A stretch of 64,000 nucleotides of DNA, from the NCBI GenBank assembly GCA_029215795.1, contig JARDYH010000002.1, positions 360,308,973 through 360,372,972 on the forward strand. Direction: 5' to 3'. Origin of the DNA: Anniella stebbinsi (lineage: Eukaryota; Chordata; Lepidosauria; Squamata; Anniellidae). This document shows positions 55,252 to 64,000 of the stretch, piece by piece (positions within the stretch are counted from its first letter, which is position 1; the number at the start of each line of letters is the position of its first letter). The notes under the pieces were generated by a model that made no database searches, was not told where the DNA came from, and saw only the letters and a program-made list of their open reading frames with translations. The position numbers and the translations under genes were made by a program.

Positions 55252-58200
55252 TACCCACCTCTCCCTCCGGATCGAGGCGGGGAACAACATCAAACACAAA
55301 ATACACAAAACTGATTAAACGCACATAAAACCAATACATCATTACAATACCAATAAAACACCAATAAAATTCATCTGGGTAGGCCTGCCAGAAGAGATCA
55401 GTCTTTATAGATCTTTTAAATTCTTGAAGACTGATGAGCTGGCGGATCTCTCCTGGCAGGTCATTCCACAATCTGGGAGTGGCAGAAGAAAAGGTCCTCT
55501 GGGTAACGGTTGTCAGCCTAGTTTTTGTTGACTGTAGTAAATTCTTCCCAGAGGACCTGAGCGTGCAGGGCGGACTGTATGGGCGAAGGCGATCCCACAG
55601 GTAACCTGGACCCAAACCATGTAGGGTTTTAAAGGTAATGACCAACACTTTGTACTTCGCTCGGAAAGAGTACAAATGAAGAGGGAATTTCACCAAGGGG
55701 CTTTATGCCTACAAATGACACCTGCTGAAATCCCCTTTTCAATACAACTGTTAAAGATACAGGAGCCCTGTCTATCTGGCAAATCGTAGGAACAAATGGG
55801 AAGCTTAACTTGCCTCTCCCACAGCCCGAAGCCAACTCTATGGTCACAGATAGGGAAACCCAGAGAAAATCTGCAATGTGGACATTTTGCTTGGACATCA
55901 CACGGGGGAAATCACGTTTGCTTACCATCGCTTCTCCACCCACACATTTGTCCTCCATTACTTCCTCTATTAAAAGTGAAAGTAAACAACCTGCGCATGG
56001 CCCATTCAGTGGCCCATTCCAATCCAGCTGCTTCTCCTGCACACAGCAAGAGACAGCGGCAACTTCCATCTCTAAAATTAAGTCAAACTTACTGAAGGCT
56101 GGAAGGGGCAGGAGGCACGTGGGAGGCAGAAGGTGTTGTGAGAAGGACCCACGAAAATCAATGAGTGCCCAGTAACGAGCGTGCAATAAAATGCTCATCT
56201 GATGGAGCTCAGTGATGGGGAATGTGTAGCCCTCCAAATATAATTGGACTACTGCTACTATTAGCCATCACCATTGGGTATGCTTGCTAGGAATAATGGG
56301 AGGTGTAGCCCACCAACATCAGGAGGCCAACACATTCTCCACCCATGGAGTATAACATGCATGAAGAACTTCAGAAGAGGAGTAACTACAACAGCCCAGG
56401 CAGTCACATGGTAGCCAATTTACTGGCTTCTTTCTTTATTGACTTGGCTGACTTCTGTTGCCTCCTCCACATGCAGACATATACCAACCCCACAATAAAG
56501 ACAGGATAAAAGAGATCTACACCCTACAATTGAAGTAAGCAAGCAAAGGATGAGCCCTGGTTCTCACTGAGAGGGTCAACCTGTGCCTGGGCAATACGGC
56601 ATTTCCAAAGTCAGACGAAGATGGAGAACATCCAAAATCACATGGAGACAAACAAAGGGGAGACAAACATCTCAGGATGTAAAAAATAATAATCACATTT
56701 TATTCCTCAGAGTAGCCCAACATGTTTTGGCTCTGTACCACATATTCCTGGGCCTTTTGTCGGGGGCTACACAAAAAGTGAACGCTGCAACACATTCATT
56801 GACATTTATAAACAAAACATTTCTGAATATCTTATTAGGCTTTATATGCGTTCTGCAACTGTGCCTATGTAACTGTGCACTTAAAATGTTTTATTGTAGC
56901 CTCTGAAAAAAATATGTCTCCAAGAATGAGGCCTATGACTGGTGATATGATTAGTAAGTAGCAGTTTACATTCATTCTCTTTAACTCATCTCAGACGTTT
57001 CCATAATTACACTGATTAAACTCAAGGTCTTTCATTTCTGGATGTGCAGCACACTCTTAGGGAGTGTCTAGAAAACTCTTAGCTTTCAAAGAAGGGAGGA
57101 AAATCCAGCTCTTTGTTAAAGTCCTCAGGAGTCAAATGATGAGAGTTATAGTCTGGAGGACACCAGGTTGCGCATGCTGGTCTGGCCTTCATACTGAAGA
57201 CAGGTGAGACTGCAAGGGGTAGAGTCAGAATATGATGCAGGTGTGAGTATTATCTTAGGGCCTGGATGCCGAGATCCAATCTAAAAGCCCTGAGAAGGAC
57301 ATTGAATCCCCAAAACTTAGAGCGCCTTCAGATGGGGGGGGGGGGGGGGATAATGTTCCCTTAACGTGGCTCTGCTTCCTGCTTCTCTTCCACATTTGCA
57401 ACGAGCTGTAATTACACAAGGAAGAGAGCAGAGACCATGTGGCTTGTACAGCTCAATGCAGTTGAATGGGACAGCGCCCTCTAGCAGGCATTTGATAGAG
57501 CAACTTTGCCTACACATGGCAGGAAAACCCAACAAATATCGATATATCCCAGAAGAGTTGGGTTTTTTGAGGTTTATTTTTAGTGCTAAAACTGGAAAAT
57601 GGAGCGGGAGACGTGCAAGAAGCTGACGCCGTTGTCAGAATGACCCGCAAACATCCGTGAGTGGCCAGTCAGGACAGCGCTATAAAACACTCGTTTAAAG
57701 AAGCTCTTAGACAGGAAAGAGACTCAGAATCACTTCCTTCCTGAAATAAAATGTGGCTACTAAAGGTTCCCTTTTTTCCATGTTGGATCTCTACCTCTCT
57801 CCCAAAGTGCCAAATCCCCCTTCAGGAACAGGCAGTTTTGGATGGTCATCCAGCCCCTCTATTTTAATAAAAATCACCCACTCGGCCTGACACTGGCTGA
57901 GTTCGGACAACACATTAGGCAACGGACGGTACGTCATTTTCGGAGTGCCCGACACATGACATGTTGCCCCTCCCCCATTGCGCGGCTGAAAATCGCGGCC
58001 TCATAATAAGCAACAGGACTCCAAAAAACAACGGAACAGCCCGTTGTTTTTCCTCATTGCTTAATAACGTACCGTCAGTTGTGTGAGAGTTGTGTGTCGC
58101 CCGACACATGACACAATACACAGCACAACTGACGGTTAACTCTTCCCCCCTCCGTTGTCCAAAGTCAGCCACTTTCTCTTCGCTCCCACCTGCAACATGC

Positions 58201-60054
58201 TAAATATATCCCATCCCTACAGCTGCTCTCCATGTGCCTTGCATTCCCTCCACAGCTGTAGTCCTCATTGTTGAGCCCCTTTGAACTTTCTCCAACTAAC
58301 CCAGATGTAATCAATCTGCCAGTGGAAGCCCCTCTTCCTCTTGAGGCCGTGCCAGAAGTTCAAATAAGTTTGGAAGAGGCAGTTTAAAAAGAAAGGGGGG
58401 GGGGGGGGAACACAGTAGCAACGAAGCTAGGGAGCAGGGCATGAGACCCACCCACCCATCACCCTCAAGGACTGGCGTTTGGAGAAGTCACTTCCGAACC
58501 TTTGGAGGATAGAATCAGCTTGGGCATTTTAACATCTGAAACAACAAAGAAAAGAATTAACTGTAAACGGTGCCACCCCTGCCGTGCATTTCTGTACAGG
58601 GTACACCGAAATAGAGCTTGGAAGCAAGAAAATGGTGCTCCTTCTGGAACCTGCTTTCTCGAAACAGCAGCTTCACATTTCTCATGATGGCTCCCTGTCT
58701 CAAAACCGACCATGAAACTGAGGTTCAAAACCATGCAAAAATTGGACATTCTGATCACAATGCAGGGTTGTTATTGTCGTTGTTGTTATTTTCAACTAGG
58801 GCTGTGCACAGATCCGAAGCGGATTGGGGTGATTTGGACCTCCAAAACTGGATCCAAATCGAATTGGGGGAGTTCCGAATTGATATGAAGCTAATTGGGC
58901 CCAATTTGGACCTGGCGGATCCAGATCCGAATCAGATCAGAGGGCGTGCACAGCCCTATTTTCAACCACCTAGCGCCCAACTAAATTGTTTCATGGTAAG
59001 GGTGGCCTTGTTCGGAGTGAAGCGTTGCTCCAACGCATCTGGGTGGACACAGAACTAGTTAGGGTGCCCACCCATGGCTCTAAGGCAACCACAGAGAGCT
59101 TTTCTGATATACAGGCCAAAGTACAAAAAAAAGACCAAGCTATGAAACAGGGAGGCCCCAGTTAAAATCTCACCTGTGCCTTTAACTTAGTTGACGACAA
59201 ACAAACCACATTTTCTCTGCCTCAGCCACCAACAATCAACAGCAGGGTGACCATATCAAAAGAAGGACTGGGCTCCTGTATCTTTATCAGTTGCATAGAA
59301 CAGGGAATTTCAGCAGGTGTCCTTTGTATGCAATGCAGCACCTGGTGAAATTCCCTCTTCATCACAACAGTGAAAGCTGCAGGAGCCCTGCCCTCTTTTG
59401 TATCTGGTCAAGAGCGCAAGGCTCCTGCAGTTTTAGCTGTTGTGATGAAGAGGGAATTTCACCAGGTGCTGCATGCATATAAATGACACCTGCTGAAATC
59501 CCCTCTTCATCACAACACCTAAAGCTGCAGGAGCCCTACCCTCTTTTGTATCTGGTCACCCTAATTAACAGAGCATAGGTGCAGAACTGAAGGGGGGAAA
59601 TCCATCACTCCTGGGGTTCAACCCCAAACTCCAGGGTGTCACACACTCCCTTCCTTGCATTTGGCGGTTTCCCAGCTTTTGTGGAATTTTTGTCCCCCAT
59701 CCTACATAATTGAAAAATAGCTGTCCTAAAGCAAAAGTCTGACTTTTATAAAACCTGGCAGGATTTTAGTCTATATACTGATTAAGGACATGCACAGCGG
59801 TATATATCAAAGTCTTTCCTCCAATTATGGAAAAGAGACTAAATATAAGTTTGATATAGAGAAGAATTATAAAGAAAGCTTCTAAGCAGCCCACAGTCTC
59901 CACATTTATGTTGGTCTGTAAAGCAAAGCAAAAAACAGGAATAAATGTACTACCCTCTGTTAATAATTTGATTTCAATTCAATATAGTTCTTTTTATTTA
60001 GTTACTTCTTCTATTTTATTTTTCATCCTTTTGGTTGGTTTTGTTTTGGAAAAT

Positions 60055-60092
<38 letters not shown>

Positions 60093-62666
60093 GAAAAGAA
60101 ATAACTCTTCTAAACCTTAGTTACTGGCAGTAATCACTTTAGGGAATACACCAGTGAAGGTTAGGAGCTCCAACGTCAGTGGGGTGTGAATCCGCTCCGT
60201 CTTTCAGTCAGAACCAGTCAGAACTCTAAAGGAGCTTCCTTGGATAGCTCCTTTAGAGTTCTGACTGCAATCCGGAGTGGATTCACACCCCACTGACATC
60301 AGAGCTACCAGCTTCCACTGGTATCCAAAAAGCATCTTTGGACGAGCATTTTATTGCACATTCATGACTGGCCACTCACAGATCTTCACAGGTTGTTTTG
60401 ACGATGCAGCGGTTCTCCTGCGTGTCTCACATTTCTTCGGTGTGTGTTTTCCGCCACAAAATACGACCCAGAAAATCCGTTTCTTCTAGGCCGTGACGGT
60501 AATTCGTGCCATTTCCTGCTGTGTGCAGGAGAAGGCTGCGCTACAAAAACTCCCACTGAACGGGCCATGGGGCCGTTACTTGCTTCTTCTTTCTTCCCCG
60601 TGTCAAGAAAGAGGAAGCTGCTCATCCCTGTTGTGGGACAGAAGCAGGAGGCAAAGCAACGGTAGGGAAACGCAATTCCCACTCCATCTGAAAAGGCTCA
60701 TAGCCTTCAGAGGGTTCCAGCATTAAAGACAGCTTAGAAATAATATTAGGTTAGATAAGATTAAATAAAAATATCCTGGTATTTTGGCCCCACCCTCTTT
60801 TGCCTTTGCCGCCCCGCCTCCCGGAATGCAGCCCCTGAAAGCTTCTCTGAAATGAAATTCGGCACTTGGGTTGAATGAGGTTCAACACCCATGCAATATG
60901 GGGATAATGCTAGTAGCAATGAAATGGCATCTCTGTGAAGCATTTTGACATTTGAAAGCACTTTATAATACCAGGCCATCTTCCTCCTCCTCCTCTCTCA
61001 GCTTCCTCCCCCCCCCCGATTTCCAGGTAGCTCCTACCTATAGTGATGTCTGCCGGCTGGGCAGGGGGCAAGCTCCGGAAGCTGAGGGGCGAAACATCGC
61101 TCCACATGCGGAAGGCGCTGGCAATGGCTCGCTCCGTGTCAGCCTTGTTGAGGGTGCTGGGGAACCGCACAATCCTGAAGTCAGAGGGAGGTACAGGCAG
61201 GAAGTCAGGAAGCAAAAGGGTCACAAGCCACCTCGCCTTCTAGAACCTCCTCCAGAGGCCAGGGCGATGGCGGCGATGGCGGCGGCGGTGGCGGCAGCAG
61301 CAGCAGCAGCAGCAGCAAAAAAAATGGGGAGGGGGAAGTGATAGATGTGTACAAAACACGATAGAGGTATATAAAATTATGCAGGCTGTGGAGAATGTGG
61401 ACAGGGAGATAAATATCTCCCACTCCATTATAATACTAGATCCCGAAGGGGTCACCCCATGAAGCTGATTGGTAGGAGATTCAGGACAACTCAAAGGAAG
61501 GACTTCTTGACACAGCGCAGAGTTAAACTATGGAATTCGGTACCGGAAGATGTAGTGAAGGCCACCAATTTGGGTGGCTTTAAAAGGGGGTTGGTTAAAT
61601 TCCTGGAGGAGAAGGCTAGCAATGGCCACTAGGCCTGATGGATATGTGCTAACTCCAGTAAGCCTATATAGACCAGTTGCTGGAGAACATAGGTGGGCAG
61701 GTGCTGTTGCGCTGAGTCCTGCTTGTGGGTCCCTGGTCAACAGCTGGTTAGCCACTAAGTGAACAGAATGCTGGACTAGATGGGCCCTTGGTCTAATCCA
61801 GCATCAGAGCTCTTCTGGTTTTCTTATATGACTACAGAAGTTCCTCTACTGAGTGCCTTATAGGGCACAGGGCAATTATACTTGTGAGGGCAAGAGTTTC
61901 CATGCGGCAACTGCCTTATATCCACCTCTACATTTCGCAGCAGTGGAAGGAGGCGGCCAAGAATGTTCTCAGCATTGGGAGACTGGAGAATTTCAGGCTC
62001 ACTACCAACGTCTTCTGCCAGAGGGCACTGTAGGGAGGAAATATGTTCCACTGAAAGAGGATCCTAGGAGCCACATGTGCCAGTAGTAACATTAGAAATC
62101 CTTTGCCTACTAGCCAGCCGCAATTAAAATCTCACAGTGCAGAGCAGGCTTCCCCATCCTGGGGACCTCCAGATGGCCTGGATTCCAATTCCCATCATCC
62201 TCAGCGATCATGGTCAATAGTCAGGGACAATAGGAATTGTTGACCAAAACATCTGGAGGATGCCATTTTGTGGAAGTCTGGTGTAACGTGAGGTCTGAAC
62301 CCCTGTGTTCCATCACCACCACCCAGAAGCTTATCAGGGTTTCTTTTATTATAAAGGGTGAAGGACTTCCAATGTGGCTTACATATCTCACATGCAGAGT
62401 GCATATTTCACAGCGCACGTGCACATAACCGCTACAATAATGTATTGCTGGACAGCCAGTGTGGTGTAGTGGTTAGAGTGTTGGACTGCAGCTCAGGAGA
62501 TCTGGGTTCTAGTTCCCACTTAGCCACAAAGCTCTGCTTTGAACCAGTCTCTGATTCTCAACCTACCCTACCTCACAGGGGTGTTGTGGGGATAAAATGG
62601 AGAGGAGAAAGACCAGGTAAGCCACTTTGGGTTCCTTGCAAGAGGAAAAAAGGTGGAATATTAATG

Positions 62667-62725
<59 letters not shown>

Positions 62726-63665
62726 GATAATAAAACAGTCAAAACTGTAAAATAGTAGGAATAATAATAATAATAATAATAACAACAACAATAACCACCC
62801 AGCATGTCAACTAAAATCAGCTCAAAATAAATGGGTTTTCAAGGTTCATTTAAAAGCCAGTAACAATGAAACAAAATGTATATATCTTGAGTGGGAGTTT
62901 CACAGGTACGAGGCCATCACTGAGAAGGCCCTGTTTTCGGTAAGCAGGCCCGTAATGGCAGGTAAGCTTCCCTGGAAGACAGCTCACCCACCATTGCATC
63001 TTCCTCTGTACTGTGTGACCACAAGGAATTTGGATATGTTCTAAGGTGCTCTCTTTGTTCTCATGGAGCCAATGGAGAGGCCTGGCCAGCCCCCTTATGC
63101 AAATTGAGGGTATCCTCCCAAAACACTCTGCACTGATCAGGCAGCTAGTGGCACACATGCAGGAGGTTCCTAGACAAACGAATGTGGAAATGGGCTCACA
63201 GAACCGTGCCTGTCTTGTGGGATGCGTAGCCCAACCTTTCCCCTCTCACTTTGTGCAGGAGACTCAGAGCTAGAACATCCCCAATGGATGGCCTCTCCAG
63301 CCTCTCTTTGAAGCTTTCCATGGAGGGAGAGCCCGCCCACCCCCTACAGTCATGGGCTCCATTCTCAAGCGCAAGTAGACAGGCTGAAAGTTAGTGCTGG
63401 AGAACACGACAGTTCCAGAAGTCATCTAGGTAAGAATACCAGGACACCTTGCTCTATGTGATCTTGTATTCGGCAAACCTGCAGCTATCACTCTGTTCCT
63501 CTCCCCTCCCACTCCCATAAATGCAGGCACTCACTTATAGGTCAGGTTCACATGGTCCCATTTGTAGCTGAGAGGGTTGATTGCATAGCGCCTCCTCCTG
63601 GCCAAGACTTGGTCTGAAGGCCAAGCAGCGGAGGGCACTACAACAGGCTGGACTGCCTCTTCCTC
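48858..63665 (-). CDS. MMP23B: Matrix metalloproteinase 23 (MMP23), exons 2-8 (first exon outside window)
   Basis: Zinc endopeptidase, known in other vertebrates as a type II membrane protein freed by furin cleavage. Seven exons join in frame with AG/GT borders: 63535-63665, 61038-61174, 54804-54971, 54163-54327, 52905-53015, 50978-51107 and 48858-49062 (about 348 residues plus stop). Visible in order: propeptide end with a furin site ARRRRYA, metzincin catalytic domain with [12 protein letters not shown] and Met-turn ALMHPNAT, six-cysteine ShK domain, and an Ig C2-like domain (FRCG ... WYKDG ... YACLI). There is no cysteine switch in the visible part and no hemopexin domain, which separates MMP23 from all other MMPs. 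Sequons NLT, NHT, NAT and NSS are seen. In mammals the ShK domain can block Kv1 channels. The N-terminal anchor exon lies right of 64000. No disabling change is seen. Confidence 0.96.
49190..49572 (+). mobile_element. L2-type LINE 3' end
   Basis: Encodes [17 protein letters not shown], the conserved L2 C-terminal block with LWxxLP decayed, then [17 protein letters not shown], a 3' UTR with 'gcccagagagctccggctg' and an (AAAT)n tail. It lies in the last intron of MMP23, antisense to the gene. Confidence 0.82.
49690..49770 (+). mobile_element. LINE 3' end fragment ('gatccagcagggctc' type)
   Basis: Contains 'gggcgagatggacacttgg' and ends 'gatccagcagggctcttctt' 'atgttctt', the same terminus as 46840-47335. 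Confidence 0.7.
50034..50340. mobile_element. Palindromic MITE copy A of a near-identical pair
   Basis: A 307-bp copy starting TAGGCTGACCCTATGAAAAG. It lacks about 12 bp ('gcaggagccctg') near the centre, a loss shared only with the copy at 50504. Flanking 8-mers do not match. It lies in the last intron of MMP23. Confidence 0.85.
50504..50812. mobile_element. Palindromic MITE copy B of a near-identical pair
   Basis: A 309-bp copy that differs from 50034-50340 at only a handful of positions over most of its length and shares its central deletion and the 'gttcctgataaaatcccctc' variant. Flanking 8-mers do not match. Confidence 0.85.
50815..50903. mobile_element. LINE-tail fragment and MITE right-end fragment
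   Basis: 50815-50867 is the complement of part of the L2-like tail at 15728-15785. It is followed by about 35 bp of a MITE right end finishing 'catatggtcagccta'. Confidence 0.6.
50978..51107 (-). CDS. MMP23B: MMP23 exon (linker and Ig domain first half)
   Basis: 130 bp, starting and ending within codons. It encodes a Ser/Pro-rich linker ([11 protein letters not shown]) and [13 protein letters not shown] with the first Ig cysteine, then a sequon NSS. Four palindromic MITE copies or fragments lie in its two flanking introns, two of them almost identical. Confidence 0.93.
51194..51508. mobile_element. Palindromic MITE, complete
   Basis: A 315-bp copy of the standard subtype. Flanks ACATAAAA and ACTTAAGA match at 6 of 8 positions, consistent with an old target duplication. 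It lies about 87 bp upstream of the MMP23 exon at 50978-51107. Confidence 0.82.
51700..51990 (+). mobile_element. Decayed LINE C-terminal fragment
   Basis: Degraded reading of an L2-like '[17 protein letters not shown]' block (here about 51745-51795) followed by a broken 'LHWLP'-region. Weak evidence. It lies in an MMP23 intron. Confidence 0.4.
52438..52632 (-). mobile_element. CR1 LINE 3' end
   Basis: Complement of the CR1 3' UTR: starts 'agaatcacagaatagtagaa', includes 'tggctgtccagctgcctctt' and ends at 'aacagtcaggaag'. It lies in an MMP23 intron, in the gene's orientation. Confidence 0.88.
52905..53015 (-). CDS. MMP23B: MMP23 exon (ShK domain)
   Basis: 111 bp encoding exactly one ShK domain with six cysteines in the spacing C-x6-C-x8-C-x10-C-x3-C-x2-C. 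The domain is shared with sea-anemone channel-blocking peptides; in MMP23 it is a normal regulatory domain that affects Kv channel traffic or conductance. A Lys occurs four residues before the fourth Cys (FMKRHC), where the pore-plugging Lys of ShK-type domains would lie. Confidence 0.95.
53290..53545. repeat. (CT)n-rich low-complexity tract
   Basis: About 250 bp of CTCTCT runs with interspersed 'tgccacc' and 'tgtcaccc' motifs. The apparent Ser/Leu-rich open frames here are artefacts. Confidence 0.92.
54163..54327 (-). CDS. MMP23B: MMP23 exon (zinc-binding catalytic core)
   Basis: 165 bp. It encodes [20 protein letters not shown], so the H-E-x-x-H-x-x-G-x-x-H zinc site is complete, then the Met-turn in ALMHPNAT (with a sequon) and [11 protein letters not shown]. 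Some vertebrate MMP23 proteins have Met where this one has Trp before the third zinc His. Confidence 0.96.
54804..54971 (-). CDS. MMP23B: MMP23 exon (catalytic domain N-terminal part)
   Basis: 168 bp. It encodes [10 protein letters not shown] (sequon), [13 protein letters not shown] and [16 protein letters not shown], which match the structural-zinc and calcium loop region of MMP catalytic domains (HAF, GxIHFDxxExW). Confidence 0.95.
55025..55789. mobile_element. Palindromic MITE split by an L2 insertion
   Basis: The left half (55025-55208) and right half (55673-55789) belong to the ~315-bp palindrome; an L2 3' end lies between. A few bases of the MITE centre were lost at the junction. It lies in the large MMP23 intron. 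Confidence 0.82.
55209..55672 (-). mobile_element. L2-type LINE 3' end inserted in a MITE
   Basis: The minus strand encodes [40 protein letters not shown] and [10 protein letters not shown], then the 3' UTR 'ccgcctcgatccggagggag' and an (ATT)n tail. It is very close to the intact element at 19318-21205. The frame is open to the usual stop. Confidence 0.9.
55800..57890. other. Large MMP23 intron stretch, mostly unrecognised
   Basis: No exon is seen. Around 55880-56220 and 57630-57690 are segments related to those at 42190-42280 and 60340-60560 ('gactggccactcac', 'cattttattgcac' motifs), probably one decayed DNA-transposon family. At 56240-56340 is a 'gtagccctccaaa...' fold-back fragment. Confidence 0.4.
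57894..58172. mobile_element. Fold-back MITE
   Basis: Ends 'ctggctgagttcggacaaca' and 'tgtccaaagtcagccac' are near-complementary, with inner repeated 'ccgtcagttgtg' and 'cacaactgacggt' arms. Same family as 40917-41444. It lies in the MMP23 intron. Confidence 0.72.
58797..58958. mobile_element. hAT-like MITE, 162 bp, perfect 8-bp duplication
   Basis: Termini TAGGGCTGTGCAC and GTGCACAGCCCTA, flanked by TTTTCAAC on both sides (58789-58796 and 58959-58966). It is a miniature member of the TAGGGATGTG family. Confidence 0.88.
59243..59563. mobile_element. Palindromic MITE, complete, 7/8 target duplication
   Basis: A 321-bp copy with CAGGGTGACC as left end. Flanks ATCAACAG and ATTAACAG. It lies in the MMP23 intron. 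Confidence 0.85.
60058..60086. repeat. (AT)n microsatellite
   Basis: About 14 AT units. Confidence 0.9.
60166..60306. repeat. Long imperfect inverted repeat
   Basis: Outer arms 'cagtggggtgtgaatccgct' / 'ccactgacatc' and complement, inner arms 'tcagaactctaaaggagct' / 'agctcctttagagttctga'. The 141-bp segment can fold almost end to end. It is probably the left part of a larger DNA element reaching about 60720. Confidence 0.75.
61038..61174 (-). CDS. MMP23B: MMP23 exon (start of catalytic domain)
   Basis: 137 bp. It encodes [30 protein letters not shown] and QPADITI, the conserved MMP segment with the A..MW..VSPL helix and the D-I-x-I strand. Confidence 0.95.
61340..61835 (+). mobile_element. 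LINE 3' end ('gatccagca' type), CR1-like
   Basis: Shares 'ccatgaagctgattggtagg', 'ttcctggaggagaaggctag' and 'gtccctggtcaacagctggt' with 46840-47335. It lies in the MMP23 intron between the furin exon and the next exon, antisense. Confidence 0.75.
62160..62265. repeat. Fold-back repeat ('catctggagg' family)
   Basis: Ends 'gacctccagatggcctggat' and 'ccaaaacatctggagga' are near-complementary. Half-copies appear near 1110, 3040 and 53930. Confidence 0.6.
62452..62667 (+). mobile_element. tRNA-derived SINE
   Basis: The head carries an A-box-like 'gtggtgtagtggttagagtg' and a B-box-like 'gggttctagttccc', with a body ending 'ctttgggttccttgcaagag'. It is the same family as 14743-14999. A (GATA)n tract directly follows. 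It is a SINE promoter, not a functional tRNA gene. Confidence 0.85.
62668..62724. repeat. (GATA)n microsatellite
   Basis: About 14 GATA units forming the SINE tail. Confidence 0.95.
62760..62990 (-). mobile_element. LINE 3' tail fragment
   Basis: An (AAT)n/(AAC)n tail followed by 'aaaatcagctcaaaataaatgg' and 'aggccatcactgagaaggcc', the usual L2-type C-terminal/3' UTR arrangement read on the minus strand. Frames are lost. Confidence 0.6.
63535..63665 (-). CDS. MMP23B: MMP23 exon (propeptide and furin site)
   Basis: 131 bp, starting on a codon boundary. It encodes an acidic start (EEEAVQP), a V/P-rich propeptide end, the furin-type site LARRRR and the mature N-terminus [18 protein letters not shown] with a sequon. 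Cleavage after RRRR both activates the enzyme and detaches it from its anchor in mammalian MMP23. Confidence 0.93.
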
Positions 63666-63913
63666 CTACAAGAAAGCAAGGACATCTGAGATGAGAGACG
63701 GGGTGGGGGCTCTCTTTGGAGCCGTTCCAGTGGAGAGTCCCATCCTAATCTAAGTTCGGGGGCCACACTCCCCTCTCCCTGCCCTCCACTCCTCTTAACC
63801 TCAAGCCGTGTGGAAGTTGGCCTTCCTGGCTGGCTGCCTTATGGACCACTTCTTCAGGCACAGTTTTGGATTCTTGCCTCCCCTCACCCAAACCCAGCAG
63901 ATTAGGGCTAGTT

Positions 63914-64000
63914 CAGGGTGGCCGTATGAAAAGGAGGACGGGGCTCCTGTATCTTTAACAGTTGTATAGAAAAGGGGATTTCAGCAGGTGTGCATGCAGC
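63914..64000. mobile_element. Palindromic MITE, left part, cut by the window edge
   Basis: Starts CAGGGTGGCCGTATGAAAAG and follows the family consensus to the end of the window. It lies upstream of the first visible MMP23 exon. Confidence 0.8.

Noticed and set aside
62452..62530. Functional tRNA gene
   Set aside because: A- and B-box-like motifs are present but the sequence continues into a SINE body and (GATA)n tail, and a second copy is at 14743.

Overview
The window looks like nuclear DNA of a vertebrate, most likely a squamate reptile. Two split protein-coding genes with exact vertebrate exon architecture sit in DNA crowded with CR1, L2 and L1 retrotransposons, tRNA-derived SINEs, hAT-type and palindromic DNA transposons, microsatellites and one decayed endogenous retrovirus. 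The species call is inference from repeat content. No bacterial features, CRISPR arrays, operons or rRNA genes are seen.

Layout: both host genes lie on the minus strand, head to tail. (1) Positions 262-16351 hold eight exons of a microsomal cytochrome P450 of family CYP2. Exon lengths (150, 163, 150, 161, 177, 142, 188, 142 bp) and phases match the conserved nine-exon CYP2 structure, all frames are open, and a TATA box lies upstream at 16521-16530. The ninth exon, with the haem-cysteine loop, lies beyond the left edge. (2) Positions 48858-63665 hold seven exons of MMP23, the membrane-anchored matrix metalloproteinase with a furin site, a zinc catalytic domain, a ShK domain and a C-terminal Ig domain. 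Its first exon (N-terminal anchor) lies beyond the right edge. The two genes have unrelated roles: monooxygenase chemistry at the endoplasmic reticulum, and proteolysis and ion-channel control in the secretory pathway.

The ~32 kb between them is almost wholly mobile DNA: a young L2-type LINE with an uninterrupted reverse transcriptase frame (19318-21205); a decayed class I (gamma-like) endogenous retrovirus (24496-~31070) split by a second L2 element; a CR1 3' end; a 1.16 kb hAT-like element with perfect 8-bp target duplications (32328-33486); and a 3.9 kb 5'-truncated L1 flanked by a 14-bp target duplication (33937-37857). Next come SINEs, fold-back elements and a MER30-like hAT element (42489-42912).

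The most striking pattern is a ~315-bp almost fully palindromic element in at least seven near-complete copies plus several fragments, in both genes' introns and between them. Several copies have 8-bp target duplications, which points to a hAT-mobilised fold-back family. I did not find a convincing undescribed biological system; the best leads are this palindrome family and a trinucleotide microsatellite in the CYP2 5' untranslated region.
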